The position numbers and the translations under genes were made by a program. Shown piece by piece: positions 1 to 7,875 of a stretch of DNA of 64,000 bases; the first letter of the stretch is position 1; every line of letters begins with the position of its first letter. The stretch is from Ferribacterium limneticum (GTDB lineage: Bacteria; Pseudomonadota; Gammaproteobacteria; Burkholderiales; Rhodocyclaceae): the NCBI RefSeq assembly GCF_020510565.1, contig NZ_CP075189.1:3772501-3836500 (forward strand), written 5' to 3'. Below the pieces are notes generated by a model. That model ran no database searches. It was given only the letters and a program-made list of their open reading frames with translations, and had not been told where the DNA came from.

Positions 1-447
1 AACCAGGACGTTACCCACCTGCAGTTCGAGAAACGCGGCATGCTGCATTGCCGGATCGAACTGCCGGAAGGCCCGGCCGCGCATTGCGTCTGCGTGCACC
101 TGTCGCTGTTCGGCTATTCGCGGCGCAAGCAGATGGCGGCGCTGGCCGATTACCTCGACAGCCTGGCCGAACCGAATGCACCGCTCATCGTCGCCGGCGA
201 CTTCAATGACTGGCGCAACCGGGTTGGCGAAAACCTGACGCGCCGCCTCGGCCTGCAAGAGGTGTTCAGCGGCCCGGCCGGCAAGCCGGTGTGCAGCTTT
301 CCGGCCGCCATGCCGATGTTCCGCCTCGACCGCATCTACGTGCGCGGCTTCGACGTCAAGCGTACCGAAGTCCATCACGGCATGCCGTGGTCGGCCATTT
401 CCGATCACGCCGCGCTGTCGGCTCACCTGACCCGGCATGGCCGCTGA
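1..447 (+). CDS. Endonuclease/exonuclease/phosphatase family protein, 5' end cut off (YbhP-like)
   Basis: The frame is open from the first base, so the true start lies upstream of the window. The visible 148 residues are the C-terminal part of an EEP-fold metal-dependent phosphodiesterase. A GDFNDW motif (about visible residue 65) carries the metal-binding Asp/Asn, and an SDHAAL motif near the end carries the catalytic His. The gene overlaps the start of the cardiolipin synthase gene by 11 bases, so the two are translationally coupled. Escherichia coli has the same pairing (ybhP-clsB), which suggests a role in phospholipid metabolism. The substrate cannot be told from sequence. Confidence 0.85.
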   Translation, partial: NQDVTHLQFEKRGMLHCRIELPEGPAAHCVCVHLSLFGYSRRKQMAALADYLDSLAEPNAPLIVAGDFNDWRNRVGENLTRRLGLQEVFSGPAGKPVCSFPAAMPMFRLDRIYVRGFDVKRTEVHHGMPWSAISDHAALSAHLTRHGR

Positions 448-1630
448 GTTTGTGCCGGGAAACCGGCTCACTCTGCTCAACTCGGGCGAAGATTATTTTC
501 CCGCGCTGCTCGCCGCCATCGACGCGGCCGAAGTCGAGATCTACCTTGAAAGCTACATCTTCGCCGACGACGTAATTGGTCATCAGGTGGCCAACGCCCT
601 GTGCCGGGCGGCCGAGCGCGGCGTCCAGGTCAATGTCACGGTCGACGGCTTCGGGGCACGCAATTTCAAATTCGACTTCTTTTCCCGGTTGACCGTGGCA
701 GGTGTCCGCGCCATGTTCTACCGGCCCGAAATCGGCCGCTTCCACTTCAAGCGCCACCGCTTGCGCCGCCTCCACCGCAAGCTGGTCGTCATCGACGCAC
801 GCGTCGCCTTCGTCGGCGGCATCAACGTCATCGACGACAACAACGCGCCGTTCGACATGCGCCCGCACTACGACTACGCCGTGCGCGTCGAAGGGCCGGT
901 CCTCCGCCAGGTGCATCACGCCGTGCGCCGGATGTGGGAAACCGTGTCGTGGGTCAATTTCAAGCGACGTTTCCGCCTCGCCCCGGTGGCCGATCCCTGC
1001 TGCGCGGCCGCCGGCGACCAGAACGCGGCTTTCCTGATCCGCGACAACATCCGGCACCGCAATGACATCCTGCACGCCTATCTCGACGCCATCGACAACG
1101 CCAAACACGACATCCTGATCGCCAACGCCTACTTCCTGCCCGGCCTGCGCTTCGGCCGCGCGCTCTATGCTGCGGCCCAGCGCGGCGTGCGCATCACCGT
1201 GCTACTGCAAGGCAAGAGCGACCACCAGCTATTCCGCTACGCCACCCAGACCCTGTACGCCACCGCACTGGCCGCCGGCATCCGCATCTTCGAGTATGAA
1301 AAGAGTTTCATGCACGCCAAGGTCGCCGTCATCGACGGCGAGTGGGCCACCGTCGGCTCATCGAACATCGACCCCTTCAGCCTGCTCCTGGCCAAGGAAG
1401 CCAATCTCGTCGTGCGCGACGCCGGGTTTGCCGGCGAACTCGAAGCCAGCCTCCGGAGTGCCATGGCCATCGGCGCCCGCGAACTGCTCGCCGAAGAACT
1501 GTCGCGCCAGCCCATCCACTCGCGCTTTCTGCGCTGGCTGGCCTACGGGCTGGTCCGCGCCATGGTCGGCATCGCCGGCTACAGCCAGCGCCACTGGCAG
1601 AGCGAGGAAACTAAGCCAGAGGAACGATGA
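437..1630 (+). CDS. clsB: Cardiolipin synthase B, phospholipase D superfamily
   Basis: A 397-residue protein with two HxKxxxxD phospholipase D motifs, starting at His113 (HRKLVVID) and His293 (HAKVAVID). These form the single active site that condenses phospholipids into cardiolipin at the inner membrane. Each motif is followed by the expected GGIN or GSSN segment. No N-terminal membrane segment is seen, which fits ClsB rather than ClsA. The ATG at 437 overlaps the upstream EEP gene. Residues 76-88 (NFKFDFFSRLTVA) are encoded by a copy of the 38-base dispersed repeat. The 3' end overlaps the convergent gluQRS by 20 bases. Confidence 0.92.
   Translation: MAAEFVPGNRLTLLNSGEDYFPALLAAIDAAEVEIYLESYIFADDVIGHQVANALCRAAERGVQVNVTVDGFGARNFKFDFFSRLTVAGVRAMFYRPEIGRFHFKRHRLRRLHRKLVVIDARVAFVGGINVIDDNNAPFDMRPHYDYAVRVEGPVLRQVHHAVRRMWETVSWVNFKRRFRLAPVADPCCAAAGDQNAAFLIRDNIRHRNDILHAYLDAIDNAKHDILIANAYFLPGLRFGRALYAAAQRGVRITVLLQGKSDHQLFRYATQTLYATALAAGIRIFEYEKSFMHAKVAVIDGEWATVGSSNIDPFSLLLAKEANLVVRDAGFAGELEASLRSAMAIGARELLAEELSRQPIHSRFLRWLAYGLVRAMVGIAGYSQRHWQSEETKPEER
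663..700 (+). repeat. 38-base dispersed repeat, copy 1 (inside clsB)
   Basis: Forward copy, translated in frame within clsB. It ends CCCGGTTGACCGTGGCA and begins ATTTCAAATTCGAC. It is closest to copy 9 at 39839. Confidence 0.75.
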
Positions 1631-2522
1631 TCGCCGGTTGCCGCGGAATCGCGGCGAACGACCAGTTCGCCAGCCCCCAGGCCCAGACCTCAGCCACCGT
1701 CGCCCGGGCCAGTTCGGCCGGCACGGCCTGACCGAGAAAATCCAAGGCCCGAACCAGCTCGGCCGCCGCGATCTCACTCGCCAAAGGGCGGGCCAGCGTC
1801 TGCTTTGACAGCTTCTCGCCAGCCGCATTGGCCGCCACCGGCAGATGGGCGTAGCTCGGCGTGGCAAAACCCAGACAGCGTTGCAGCCAGATCTGGCGCG
1901 GCGTCGAAGCGAGCAGATCGGCGCCGCGCACGACTTGCGAAATTTGCTGAAAATCGTCATCGACCGTGACCGCCAGTTGGTAGGCGAACAAGCCATCGGC
2001 CCGACGCAGCACGAAGTCGCCGACGTCGCTTTCGAGATGCTGGGCGACGCGTCCCTGCAGGCGATCAACGAAGGCGATTTCGTCATCATTGACGCGTAAC
2101 CGCCAGGCCCGAGCCTCCCGCCCCGCCGGCAAGCCGGCCCGACAAGTACCGGGATAGGCCAGCCCGCCATCCACCGCCGGGCGCGTTGCCGAATCGGCAA
2201 TTTCCTTGCGCGAGCAGGCGCAGCCGTAGGCCAGACCGGAGCGCCGCAATTGCGCCAGCGCAGACGCGTAAGCCTCGAATCGGCTGCTCTGATACAACAC
2301 CGGCCCATCCCATTCAAAGCCGAAAGCCGCCAGCGTTTTCAGGATGGCATCGGCCGCCCCCGCCACGTTGCGCGGCGTATCGACATCCTCCATGCGCACC
2401 AGCCATTCGCCACCCTGCGTGCGGGCATCGAGGTAGCTGCCAACGGCGGCAACCAGTGAGCCGAAGTGCAGCGGGCCGGTGGGCGATGGGGCGAAACGGC
2501 CGCGATAGGGGTTGGTGGACAC
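1611..2522 (-). CDS. gluQRS: Glutamyl-Q tRNA(Asp) synthetase
   Basis: A 303-residue truncated paralogue of glutamyl-tRNA synthetase that transfers glutamate onto queuosine at the anticodon of tRNA-Asp. It has the class I start GRFAPSPTGPLHFGSL (the HIGH-like motif is about residues 17-24). A CAC motif near residue 95 fits the zinc-binding region. The KLSKQ motif near residue 240 is the KMSKS equivalent. The anticodon-binding domain of GltX is absent, as expected for GluQRS. The gene converges on clsB and diverges from the antiporter gene. Confidence 0.93.
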   Translation of the reverse strand: MSTNPYRGRFAPSPTGPLHFGSLVAAVGSYLDARTQGGEWLVRMEDVDTPRNVAGAADAILKTLAAFGFEWDGPVLYQSSRFEAYASALAQLRRSGLAYGCACSRKEIADSATRPAVDGGLAYPGTCRAGLPAGREARAWRLRVNDDEIAFVDRLQGRVAQHLESDVGDFVLRRADGLFAYQLAVTVDDDFQQISQVVRGADLLASTPRQIWLQRCLGFATPSYAHLPVAANAAGEKLSKQTLARPLASEIAAAELVRALDFLGQAVPAELARATVAEVWAWGLANWSFAAIPRQPAIIVPLA

Positions 2523-2683
2523 GATTTTGAGCGATGGCAGGAGCGAATCCGGTTAGCGACTATACCAAGCCATTGGCCAAGGATTGAAGCGCTTGGCTTT
2601 TCCGCAGGGAATCTTCGGGCCGCCCTGCTTGTCCGAAAGGAGACCGTCCGGTAAAAGCAAACAATCGATTCACCAAGGCCCCC

Positions 2684-4390
2684 ATGGACCACAACATTCC
2701 CCTGATCACCACGCTCGCTGCCGGCTTCGGCATCGCCCTGATCCTCGGCTTTGCCGCCGAACGCATGAAGATTCCCGCACTGGTCGGCTATCTCGCCGCC
2801 GGCATCCTGATCGGCCCGACCACGCCGGGCTTTGTCGCCGACATGAGTATCGCCGCCCAGCTCTCCGAAATCGGCGTGATGCTGCTCATGTTCGGCGTCG
2901 GCCTGCATTTTTCGCTGGGCGACCTCATGGCTGTCAAGCGCATCGCCGTCCCCGGCGCCGTCGTCCAGATGGCCTGCGCCACCCTGCTCGGCATGGCCGT
3001 GGCCTGGGGCTGGGGCTGGGAATGGGGGCATGGCCTGCTCTTCGGCCTCTCGCTGTCCTGCGCCAGCACCGTCGTGCTGCTCAAGGCGCTGGAGGCTAGG
3101 GGGGTTCTCGACAGCATGAACGGCCGGATCGCGGTCGGCTGGCTGATCGTCGAAGATCTGGCCACGGTGCTCGTCCTCGTCCTGTTGCCGCCGCTGGCCG
3201 GCATTCTCGGCGGCAACGCGTCGGCCACCGTTGGCGACCAGGCACTGTGGATCACCATCGCCCGGACGCTACTCGAGGTCTGTGCCTTCATCGGCCTCAT
3301 GATGCTCGTCGGCCGCAAGCTCATCCCCTGGCTGCTCTGGCACATCGCCGCCACCGGCTCGCGCGAGCTGTTCACGCTGTCCGTCGTTGCCGCCGCCATC
3401 GGCATCGCCTACGGCGCGGCCCAGTTGTTCAGCGTGTCGTTTGCACTCGGCGCCTTCTTCGCCGGCATGGTCATGCGCGAATCCGAGTTCAGCCATCGCG
3501 CCGCCGAAGAATCCCTGCCCCTGCGCGATGCATTCTCCGTGCTCTTCTTCGTCTCGGTCGGCATGCTCTTCCAGCCATCGATCCTGGTCGACAAGCCCTG
3601 GCAGGTTCTCGGCGTCGTCGCCATCATCATGGTCGGCAAAACGCTGGCCGCCATGGGGCTGGTGCTCGCCCTCAGATACCCGCTCAACACGGCGCTGACC
3701 GTCGCCGCCAGCCTCGCCCAGATCGGCGAGTTTTCCTTCATTCTGGCCGGGCTGGGCCAGGCCCTCGGCCTGATGAGCAGCGAAGGGATGAGCCTCATCC
3801 TCGCCGGCGCACTGTGCTCGATTGCCCTCAACCCGTTGATGTTCTCGGCCATCGAGCCGCTGCGCCGCTGGGTTCTCGACAAATCCGCTGTCGCCCGCGA
3901 ACTCGAACAACGCGGCGACCCCTACGCCGAACTGCCGATGAGCACCGAGCGCAAGTTTCTCGAAAAGCAGGTGGTGCTGGTCGGTTTCGGCCGGGTCGGG
4001 CACCGGATAGCCGAGGCGCTGGATCGCCAGGGGGTTCCCTACGTGGTCGCCGAGCAGAACCGCGAACTGGTCGAAAGCCTGCGCAACAAAGGCGTTGCCG
4101 CCGTCTCGGGCGACGCCAGCGAGCCTTCCGTCCTGATCCAGGCCCATATCGCCGACGCGGCCATGCTGGTCATCGCCAGCCCCGACCCGATCAATGTTCG
4201 GCAGATGGTCGACACGGCACGGACCCTCAATCCGGACATCGAAATTGTCCTGCGCACCCACAGCGAGGCGGAGTCGGAAATGCTGCGCAAAGACAATCTG
4301 GGCACTGTTTTTTATGGCGAGGAAGAATTGGCCAAAGGCATGACCGGCCACGTCCTGGAGCGCTTTTCCCGGCAGCTGGAGCCGGCCTGA
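2684..4390 (+). CDS. Kef/YbaL-type monovalent cation:proton antiporter with TrkA-N domain
   Basis: A 568-residue inner-membrane protein. Residues 1 to about 390 form a hydrophobic Na+/H+ exchanger fold with about 12 membrane segments. A cytoplasmic RCK/TrkA-N domain follows from about residue 425, with the nucleotide-binding motif VVLVGFGRVGHRIAEAL and a second-strand acidic residue. This is the CPA2 architecture of YbaL, KefB and KefC, which couple K+ (or Na+) efflux to proton entry. It lacks the long extra C-terminal region of KefC, and no KefF/KefG oxidoreductase gene is adjacent, so YbaL is the better match. The ion is inferred, not shown. Confidence 0.88.
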   Translation: MDHNIPLITTLAAGFGIALILGFAAERMKIPALVGYLAAGILIGPTTPGFVADMSIAAQLSEIGVMLLMFGVGLHFSLGDLMAVKRIAVPGAVVQMACATLLGMAVAWGWGWEWGHGLLFGLSLSCASTVVLLKALEARGVLDSMNGRIAVGWLIVEDLATVLVLVLLPPLAGILGGNASATVGDQALWITIARTLLEVCAFIGLMMLVGRKLIPWLLWHIAATGSRELFTLSVVAAAIGIAYGAAQLFSVSFALGAFFAGMVMRESEFSHRAAEESLPLRDAFSVLFFVSVGMLFQPSILVDKPWQVLGVVAIIMVGKTLAAMGLVLALRYPLNTALTVAASLAQIGEFSFILAGLGQALGLMSSEGMSLILAGALCSIALNPLMFSAIEPLRRWVLDKSAVARELEQRGDPYAELPMSTERKFLEKQVVLVGFGRVGHRIAEALDRQGVPYVVAEQNRELVESLRNKGVAAVSGDASEPSVLIQAHIADAAMLVIASPDPINVRQMVDTARTLNPDIEIVLRTHSEAESEMLRKDNLGTVFYGEEELAKGMTGHVLERFSRQLEPA

Positions 4391-4433
4391 GCTGTTTCCA
4401 ATACGCCACGCATCGGGAAACTTTTTCCACCCC

Positions 4434-4460
4434 TTAGCACTCATAGGCAGCGAGTGCTAA
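4434..4460 (+). promoter_or_regulatory. CIRCE operator (HrcA site) upstream of rpoH
   Basis: A perfect 9-9-9 inverted repeat: TTAGCACTC, nine bases, GAGTGCTAA. This is the textbook CIRCE element bound by the heat-shock repressor HrcA. It ends 33 bases before the rpoH ATG. A TAATAT sequence overlapping its right arm (4458-4463) is a possible -10 box, so bound HrcA would block the promoter. HrcA control of rpoH has been described in betaproteobacteria; here it is inferred from the site. Confidence 0.93.
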
Positions 4461-4493
4461 TATATAGATGTAAATGAAGGAGAACATTACGCT

Positions 4494-5354
4494 ATGACCC
4501 ATGCCCTGACACTTCCCATCCCGTCAGCAATCGGCAACATCGACGCCTACATCCAGGTGGCGAACCGTTATCCGATGCTGGCCGAGGCCGAGGAAATCCG
4601 GCTGGCCGAGCGTTTCCACAACGAAGGCGATGTGGAAGCGGCGCGTCAGCTCGTGCTTTCGCACCTTCGCCTCGTCATCTCCATTGCCCGCGGTTACCTC
4701 GGCTATGGCCTGCCGCATGCCGACCTGATCCAAGAAGGCAATATCGGCCTCATGAAGGCCGTCAAGCGCTTCGACCCGACGCGTGGCGTCCGTCTGGTGT
4801 CGTTTGCCATGCACTGGATCAAGGCCGAGATTCACGAGTACATCCTGAAGAACTGGCGTCTGGTCAAGGTGGCCACCACCAAGGCCCAGCGCAAGCTGTT
4901 CTTCAACCTGCGCAGCCTGAAGAGCGATTACGAAGGCGTCGATACACTGAACGGCACGCAAGCAGCTGAAGTCGCAGCGCGTCTGGGCGTTAAGCAGGAC
5001 GAAGTCGTCGAGATGGAAACCCGCCTCTCGGGCCGCGACATCGCGCTCGAAGGCAATCCTGACGACGGCGACGAGGCCTTTGCGCCGATCGATTACCTGG
5101 CCGACTCGCGCTACGAACCGACCCGCGTTCTCGAAAACAAGGCCGTCGCCCGCCTGCACGACGAAGGTCTGCACGAAGCGCTGGCCGCGCTCGACCCGCG
5201 CAGTCGCCGCATCGTTGAAGCCCGCTGGCTGCCGGAAGGCGAAGCCGCCACGCTGCACGACCTGGCCGCCGAGTTCGATGTTTCGGCCGAGCGGATTCGC
5301 CAGATCGAAGTCAAGGCCCTGCAGAAAATGCGCGGCGTGCTGGCTGAGGCCTGA
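4494..5354 (+). CDS. rpoH: RNA polymerase heat-shock sigma factor sigma-32
   Basis: A 286-residue group 3 sigma-70 family factor that directs RNA polymerase to heat-shock promoters. Region 2 (DLIQEGNIGLMKAVKRFDP) binds core enzyme and the -10 element. The diagnostic RpoH box QRKLFFNLR follows at about residues 132-140. The C-terminal region 4.2 helix-turn-helix (LHDLAAEFDVSAERIRQIE) reads the -35 element. A good ribosome site, AAGGAG, stands 11 bases before the ATG. Transcription is likely repressed by HrcA at the CIRCE element just upstream, linking the two heat-shock circuits. Confidence 0.97.
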   Translation: MTHALTLPIPSAIGNIDAYIQVANRYPMLAEAEEIRLAERFHNEGDVEAARQLVLSHLRLVISIARGYLGYGLPHADLIQEGNIGLMKAVKRFDPTRGVRLVSFAMHWIKAEIHEYILKNWRLVKVATTKAQRKLFFNLRSLKSDYEGVDTLNGTQAAEVAARLGVKQDEVVEMETRLSGRDIALEGNPDDGDEAFAPIDYLADSRYEPTRVLENKAVARLHDEGLHEALAALDPRSRRIVEARWLPEGEAATLHDLAAEFDVSAERIRQIEVKALQKMRGVLAEA

Positions 5355-5369
5355 AAGACGGCATAGCAC

Positions 5370-5407
5370 ATTTCATTTTTGGCCGCTTTTTCGGGTTGAC
5401 CGTAGCA
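5370..5407 (+). repeat. 38-base dispersed repeat, copy 2 (after rpoH)
   Basis: Forward intergenic copy, close to consensus: ATTTCATTTTTGGCC at the left end and GGGTTGACCGTAGCA at the right. It lies between the rpoH stop and the shared terminator. Confidence 0.85.
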
Positions 5408-5443
5408 ATCAGCGACGAAACTGAAAAGACCGGCCAGACAGCA

Positions 5444-5469
5444 AAAAAGGGAGCCTCGGCTCCCTTTTT
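5444..5469. terminator. Bidirectional rho-independent terminator between rpoH and napB
   Basis: A perfect 12-bp stem (AAAAAGGGAGCC / GGCTCCCTTTTT) with a 2-base centre. The A-tract on one side and T-tract on the other let it end both the rpoH transcript (+) and the nap operon (-). Confidence 0.9.
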
Positions 5470-5486
5470 CGCTATTGATTGCTGCT

Positions 5487-5981
5487 TCAGTTCTTTTTCT
5501 TGCCCTTGGCGGTTTTCCCTTCAGCCAGATCGCCCTTGAAATCGTTTTCGACGAGCGGCGGCGCATCGACCTGCGGTACGTGGCATTGCGTGCAGTTGTG
5601 GCGCAGCGACGAGGTGGTCGGCAGGACCTTGCCGTCACGATCACGGAAATGGCTGTCGCCGATCTTCGGCGCTTTTTTCTTCTTGTAGGTATCGGCGCTG
5701 TGGCAGGTCAGGCACTGGTTTTCTTCGAGGGTGATTTCGTCGAAATTCTCGACGGCGTGCGGAATGACCGGTGGCTGGTCGCGGTAGGTGCGCGCCACTT
5801 TTTCCTGGCCGCCCGGTTTGCCGCCCAGGTATTTCTTGGCTTCCGGCGCCTGATCGGCAGCACTCACGTCCGCCCCCCGCATCGGCTTGGGTGAGTCCTG
5901 GGCCAGCGCGAGCGGACCGGAAAGCGCCCAGCAAGCAGCGGCTGCCAGAATGGCAAATCTCGTCTTCAGCGTTGTTTTCAT
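5487..5981 (-). CDS. napB: Periplasmic nitrate reductase, diheme cytochrome c subunit
   Basis: A 164-residue exported cytochrome that passes electrons to NapA. It has an N-terminal signal peptide (hydrophobic core and ALAQ cleavage region at about residues 10-28). Two CxxCH heme sites (CLTCH, CTQCH) sit in the second half, as usual for NapB. The Lys-rich tail (KTAKGKKKN) is unusual but short. It is the last gene of the nap operon. AGGAGGAG stands 8-15 bases before the ATG. Confidence 0.95.
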   Translation of the reverse strand: MKTTLKTRFAILAAAACWALSGPLALAQDSPKPMRGADVSAADQAPEAKKYLGGKPGGQEKVARTYRDQPPVIPHAVENFDEITLEENQCLTCHSADTYKKKKAPKIGDSHFRDRDGKVLPTTSSLRHNCTQCHVPQVDAPPLVENDFKGDLAEGKTAKGKKKN

Positions 5982-6011
5982 GATGGGCGCTCCTCCTCTT
6001 GAACTCGATAA

Positions 6012-6917
6012 TCAGCGGGCTTCCGACTGCGTCACCGCAGGCTGGGCAGTGGAAACCGGGTTATTGAACCGTACCCCGAAGGTAAAGACCTCCTTCGAGC
6101 AGACATCAATGCAACGACCGCAATTGGTGCAGTTCGGACTCAGAATGACCGGGCCGACGCCCTTGCCTTCACCCTTCAGCGCCGGCCGGATGACCTGCGG
6201 TTCGGGGCAGACTTCGAAACAGTCCATGCAGTCGTTGCAGGCGGCCCGCGCCGGCGCCGAAACCCGGACCGGACTCCACCGGCCGATCAGGCTGTAAAAG
6301 GCGCCGACCGGGCAAAGCCGGCCACACCAGCCGCGACTGGTCACGAACAGATCGAACAGGAAAACGACAAGGACCACGGTCCACGCCATTCCCATGCCGA
6401 AAATCAGGCCTCGATGCAGCATGGAAACCGGATTGATCAGCTCCCAGAGCACAACGCCGGTCAGCGCCGAGCCGACGAGGGTCATGCCGAGTATCCAGTA
6501 GCGCGTACTGCGGCTCAATTGCGAGCTGCCCTTGATGCCAAGACGGCCACGCAACCAGCCGGCCGCATCGGTAACGATATTGACCGGACAGACCCAGCTG
6601 CAATAAACCCGCCCGCCAACCAGCAGATAAAACACCAGCACGATGGCCAGGCCGACCAGACCGAGGGTTTCCGGCAAATGCCCGGTGACCATCGATTGCA
6701 GGGCAACGTAGGGATCGGTCAGCGGCAGGAAGCCCAGCGTGTAGCTGTAAGCCAGATTGCCCTTGACGATCCACTGGCCAAACCACGGCCCAGCCAGGAA
6801 CAAGGCGAGAATGGAAAACTGCGAAATGCGGCGCAGAATCAGCCATTTGTGGGCCCGCAGCCAGCCTTTTTCGGCCACCGCTTCGGCCCCGGTACGTTTA
6901 CCCTGGACGGCGCTCAT
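6012..6917 (-). CDS. napH: Quinol dehydrogenase membrane component
   Basis: The start is taken at the ATG at 6917, which overlaps the napG stop (ATGA), giving 301 residues (MSAVQGKRTG...). The protein has four or five membrane segments, CxxxCP motifs on the membrane loops, and two ferredoxin-type 4Fe-4S motifs at the C-terminus (CNDCMDCFEVCP and CTNCGRCIDVCS). NapH takes electrons from the quinol pool and hands them to NapG. The cytoplasmic end carries the iron-sulfur clusters. A longer upstream reading frame is open but lies inside napG and is not credible. Confidence 0.95.
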   Translation of the reverse strand: MSAVQGKRTGAEAVAEKGWLRAHKWLILRRISQFSILALFLAGPWFGQWIVKGNLAYSYTLGFLPLTDPYVALQSMVTGHLPETLGLVGLAIVLVFYLLVGGRVYCSWVCPVNIVTDAAGWLRGRLGIKGSSQLSRSTRYWILGMTLVGSALTGVVLWELINPVSMLHRGLIFGMGMAWTVVLVVFLFDLFVTSRGWCGRLCPVGAFYSLIGRWSPVRVSAPARAACNDCMDCFEVCPEPQVIRPALKGEGKGVGPVILSPNCTNCGRCIDVCSKEVFTFGVRFNNPVSTAQPAVTQSEAR

Positions 6918-7795
6918 GGCTTGCCCCCCAGTCCGGGTGGCAAGCTCGGGATGGCGCCCGCTTCGCTGCCGGGCATGCCGCGCAAGGACTCGGTGTGACC
7001 GCTGGCCGGATCGTAGTGACCGGGCAGAACGGCGCCCTCCGGCAGGCGGTCGGGCAGGTCCATCATTTTCGATTCGTCGATCAGCGACTGGCCGGCCTTC
7101 GATTTTTCGTCCCAGCCGATACGGTAGTGCTTGCCGAGCTCGCCCTTGGCCAGCTTGGGCGGCAGGACGCGAATCGCCGCCTCTTCGAGGACACAGGATT
7201 TCTCGCACTTGCCGCAACCGGTGCAGTGCTCGGAATGCACCGTCGGCAGGAACATGGCGTGACGACCGGTGCGCGTGTTGGGCACCATGTCGAGCGTGAT
7301 CGCCTTGTCGATGACCGGGCAGACGCGATAACAGACGTCGCAGCGCAGGCCGAGGAAATTGAGGCAGGTTTCGTGGTCGATCAGTACTGCGACGCCCATC
7401 TTCGCCTTGTTGATGTCGGTCAGGCTGTGATCCAGCGCGCCGGTCGGGCAGGCCTTGATGCACGGAATGTCGTCGCACATCTCGCACGGGATGTTGCGTG
7501 CATTGAAAAACGGCGTCCCAGTCGCCACCGGTGTTTCCGGCTTGGCCAGTTCGAGCGTGTTGTACGGGCAGTCGCGCACGCACATGCCGCAACGGATGCA
7601 GGCGCCGAGGAAATCATCTTCCGGCAGGGCGCCGGGCGGGCGCAGGGCAAGCGCCGGCAAGGCCTTCGATTGCTTGGCGTACAAACCAAGCCCGAGGCCG
7701 AGCATGCCCACGCCACACACCATCTTGGCCGAGTCGAAAATGAACTGGCGGCGGGCTGCCGCGCTTTTTGGGGTCTTTTCTGTCATCGCTTTCAT
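6914..7795 (-). CDS. napG: Ferredoxin-type periplasmic electron carrier
   Basis: About 293 residues with a Tat-type signal (ARRQFIF, then a hydrophobic stretch). Four 4Fe-4S motifs follow: CIRCGMCVRDCP, CEMCDDIPCIKACP, CDVCYRVCP and CTGCGKCEKSC. NapG works with NapH to move electrons from quinol to NapB/NapA in the periplasm. The start is uncertain: ATG codons at 7795 and 7786 and a GTG at 7798 are all in frame, and none has a strong ribosome site. The 3' end overlaps napH by four bases. Confidence 0.94.
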   Translation of the reverse strand: MKAMTEKTPKSAAARRQFIFDSAKMVCGVGMLGLGLGLYAKQSKALPALALRPPGALPEDDFLGACIRCGMCVRDCPYNTLELAKPETPVATGTPFFNARNIPCEMCDDIPCIKACPTGALDHSLTDINKAKMGVAVLIDHETCLNFLGLRCDVCYRVCPVIDKAITLDMVPNTRTGRHAMFLPTVHSEHCTGCGKCEKSCVLEEAAIRVLPPKLAKGELGKHYRIGWDEKSKAGQSLIDESKMMDLPDRLPEGAVLPGHYDPASGHTESLRGMPGSEAGAIPSLPPGLGGKP

Positions 7796-7816
7796 CACTT
7801 GTTCAGTTCAGCCGGC

Positions 7817-7841
7817 ACGGGTGGGCCCCGCTCCCACCCGT
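7817..7841 (-). promoter_or_regulatory. Stem-loop in the napA-napG spacer
   Basis: A perfect 9-bp stem (ACGGGTGGG / CCCACCCGT) with a 7-base loop and no following T-run. It may be an mRNA stabilising or processing hairpin that sets different NapA and NapG levels within one transcript. The function is inferred. Confidence 0.5.
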
Positions 7842-7875
7842 TCGGCACTCCCTGATTGCTCTTCCGGTCAGTCCC

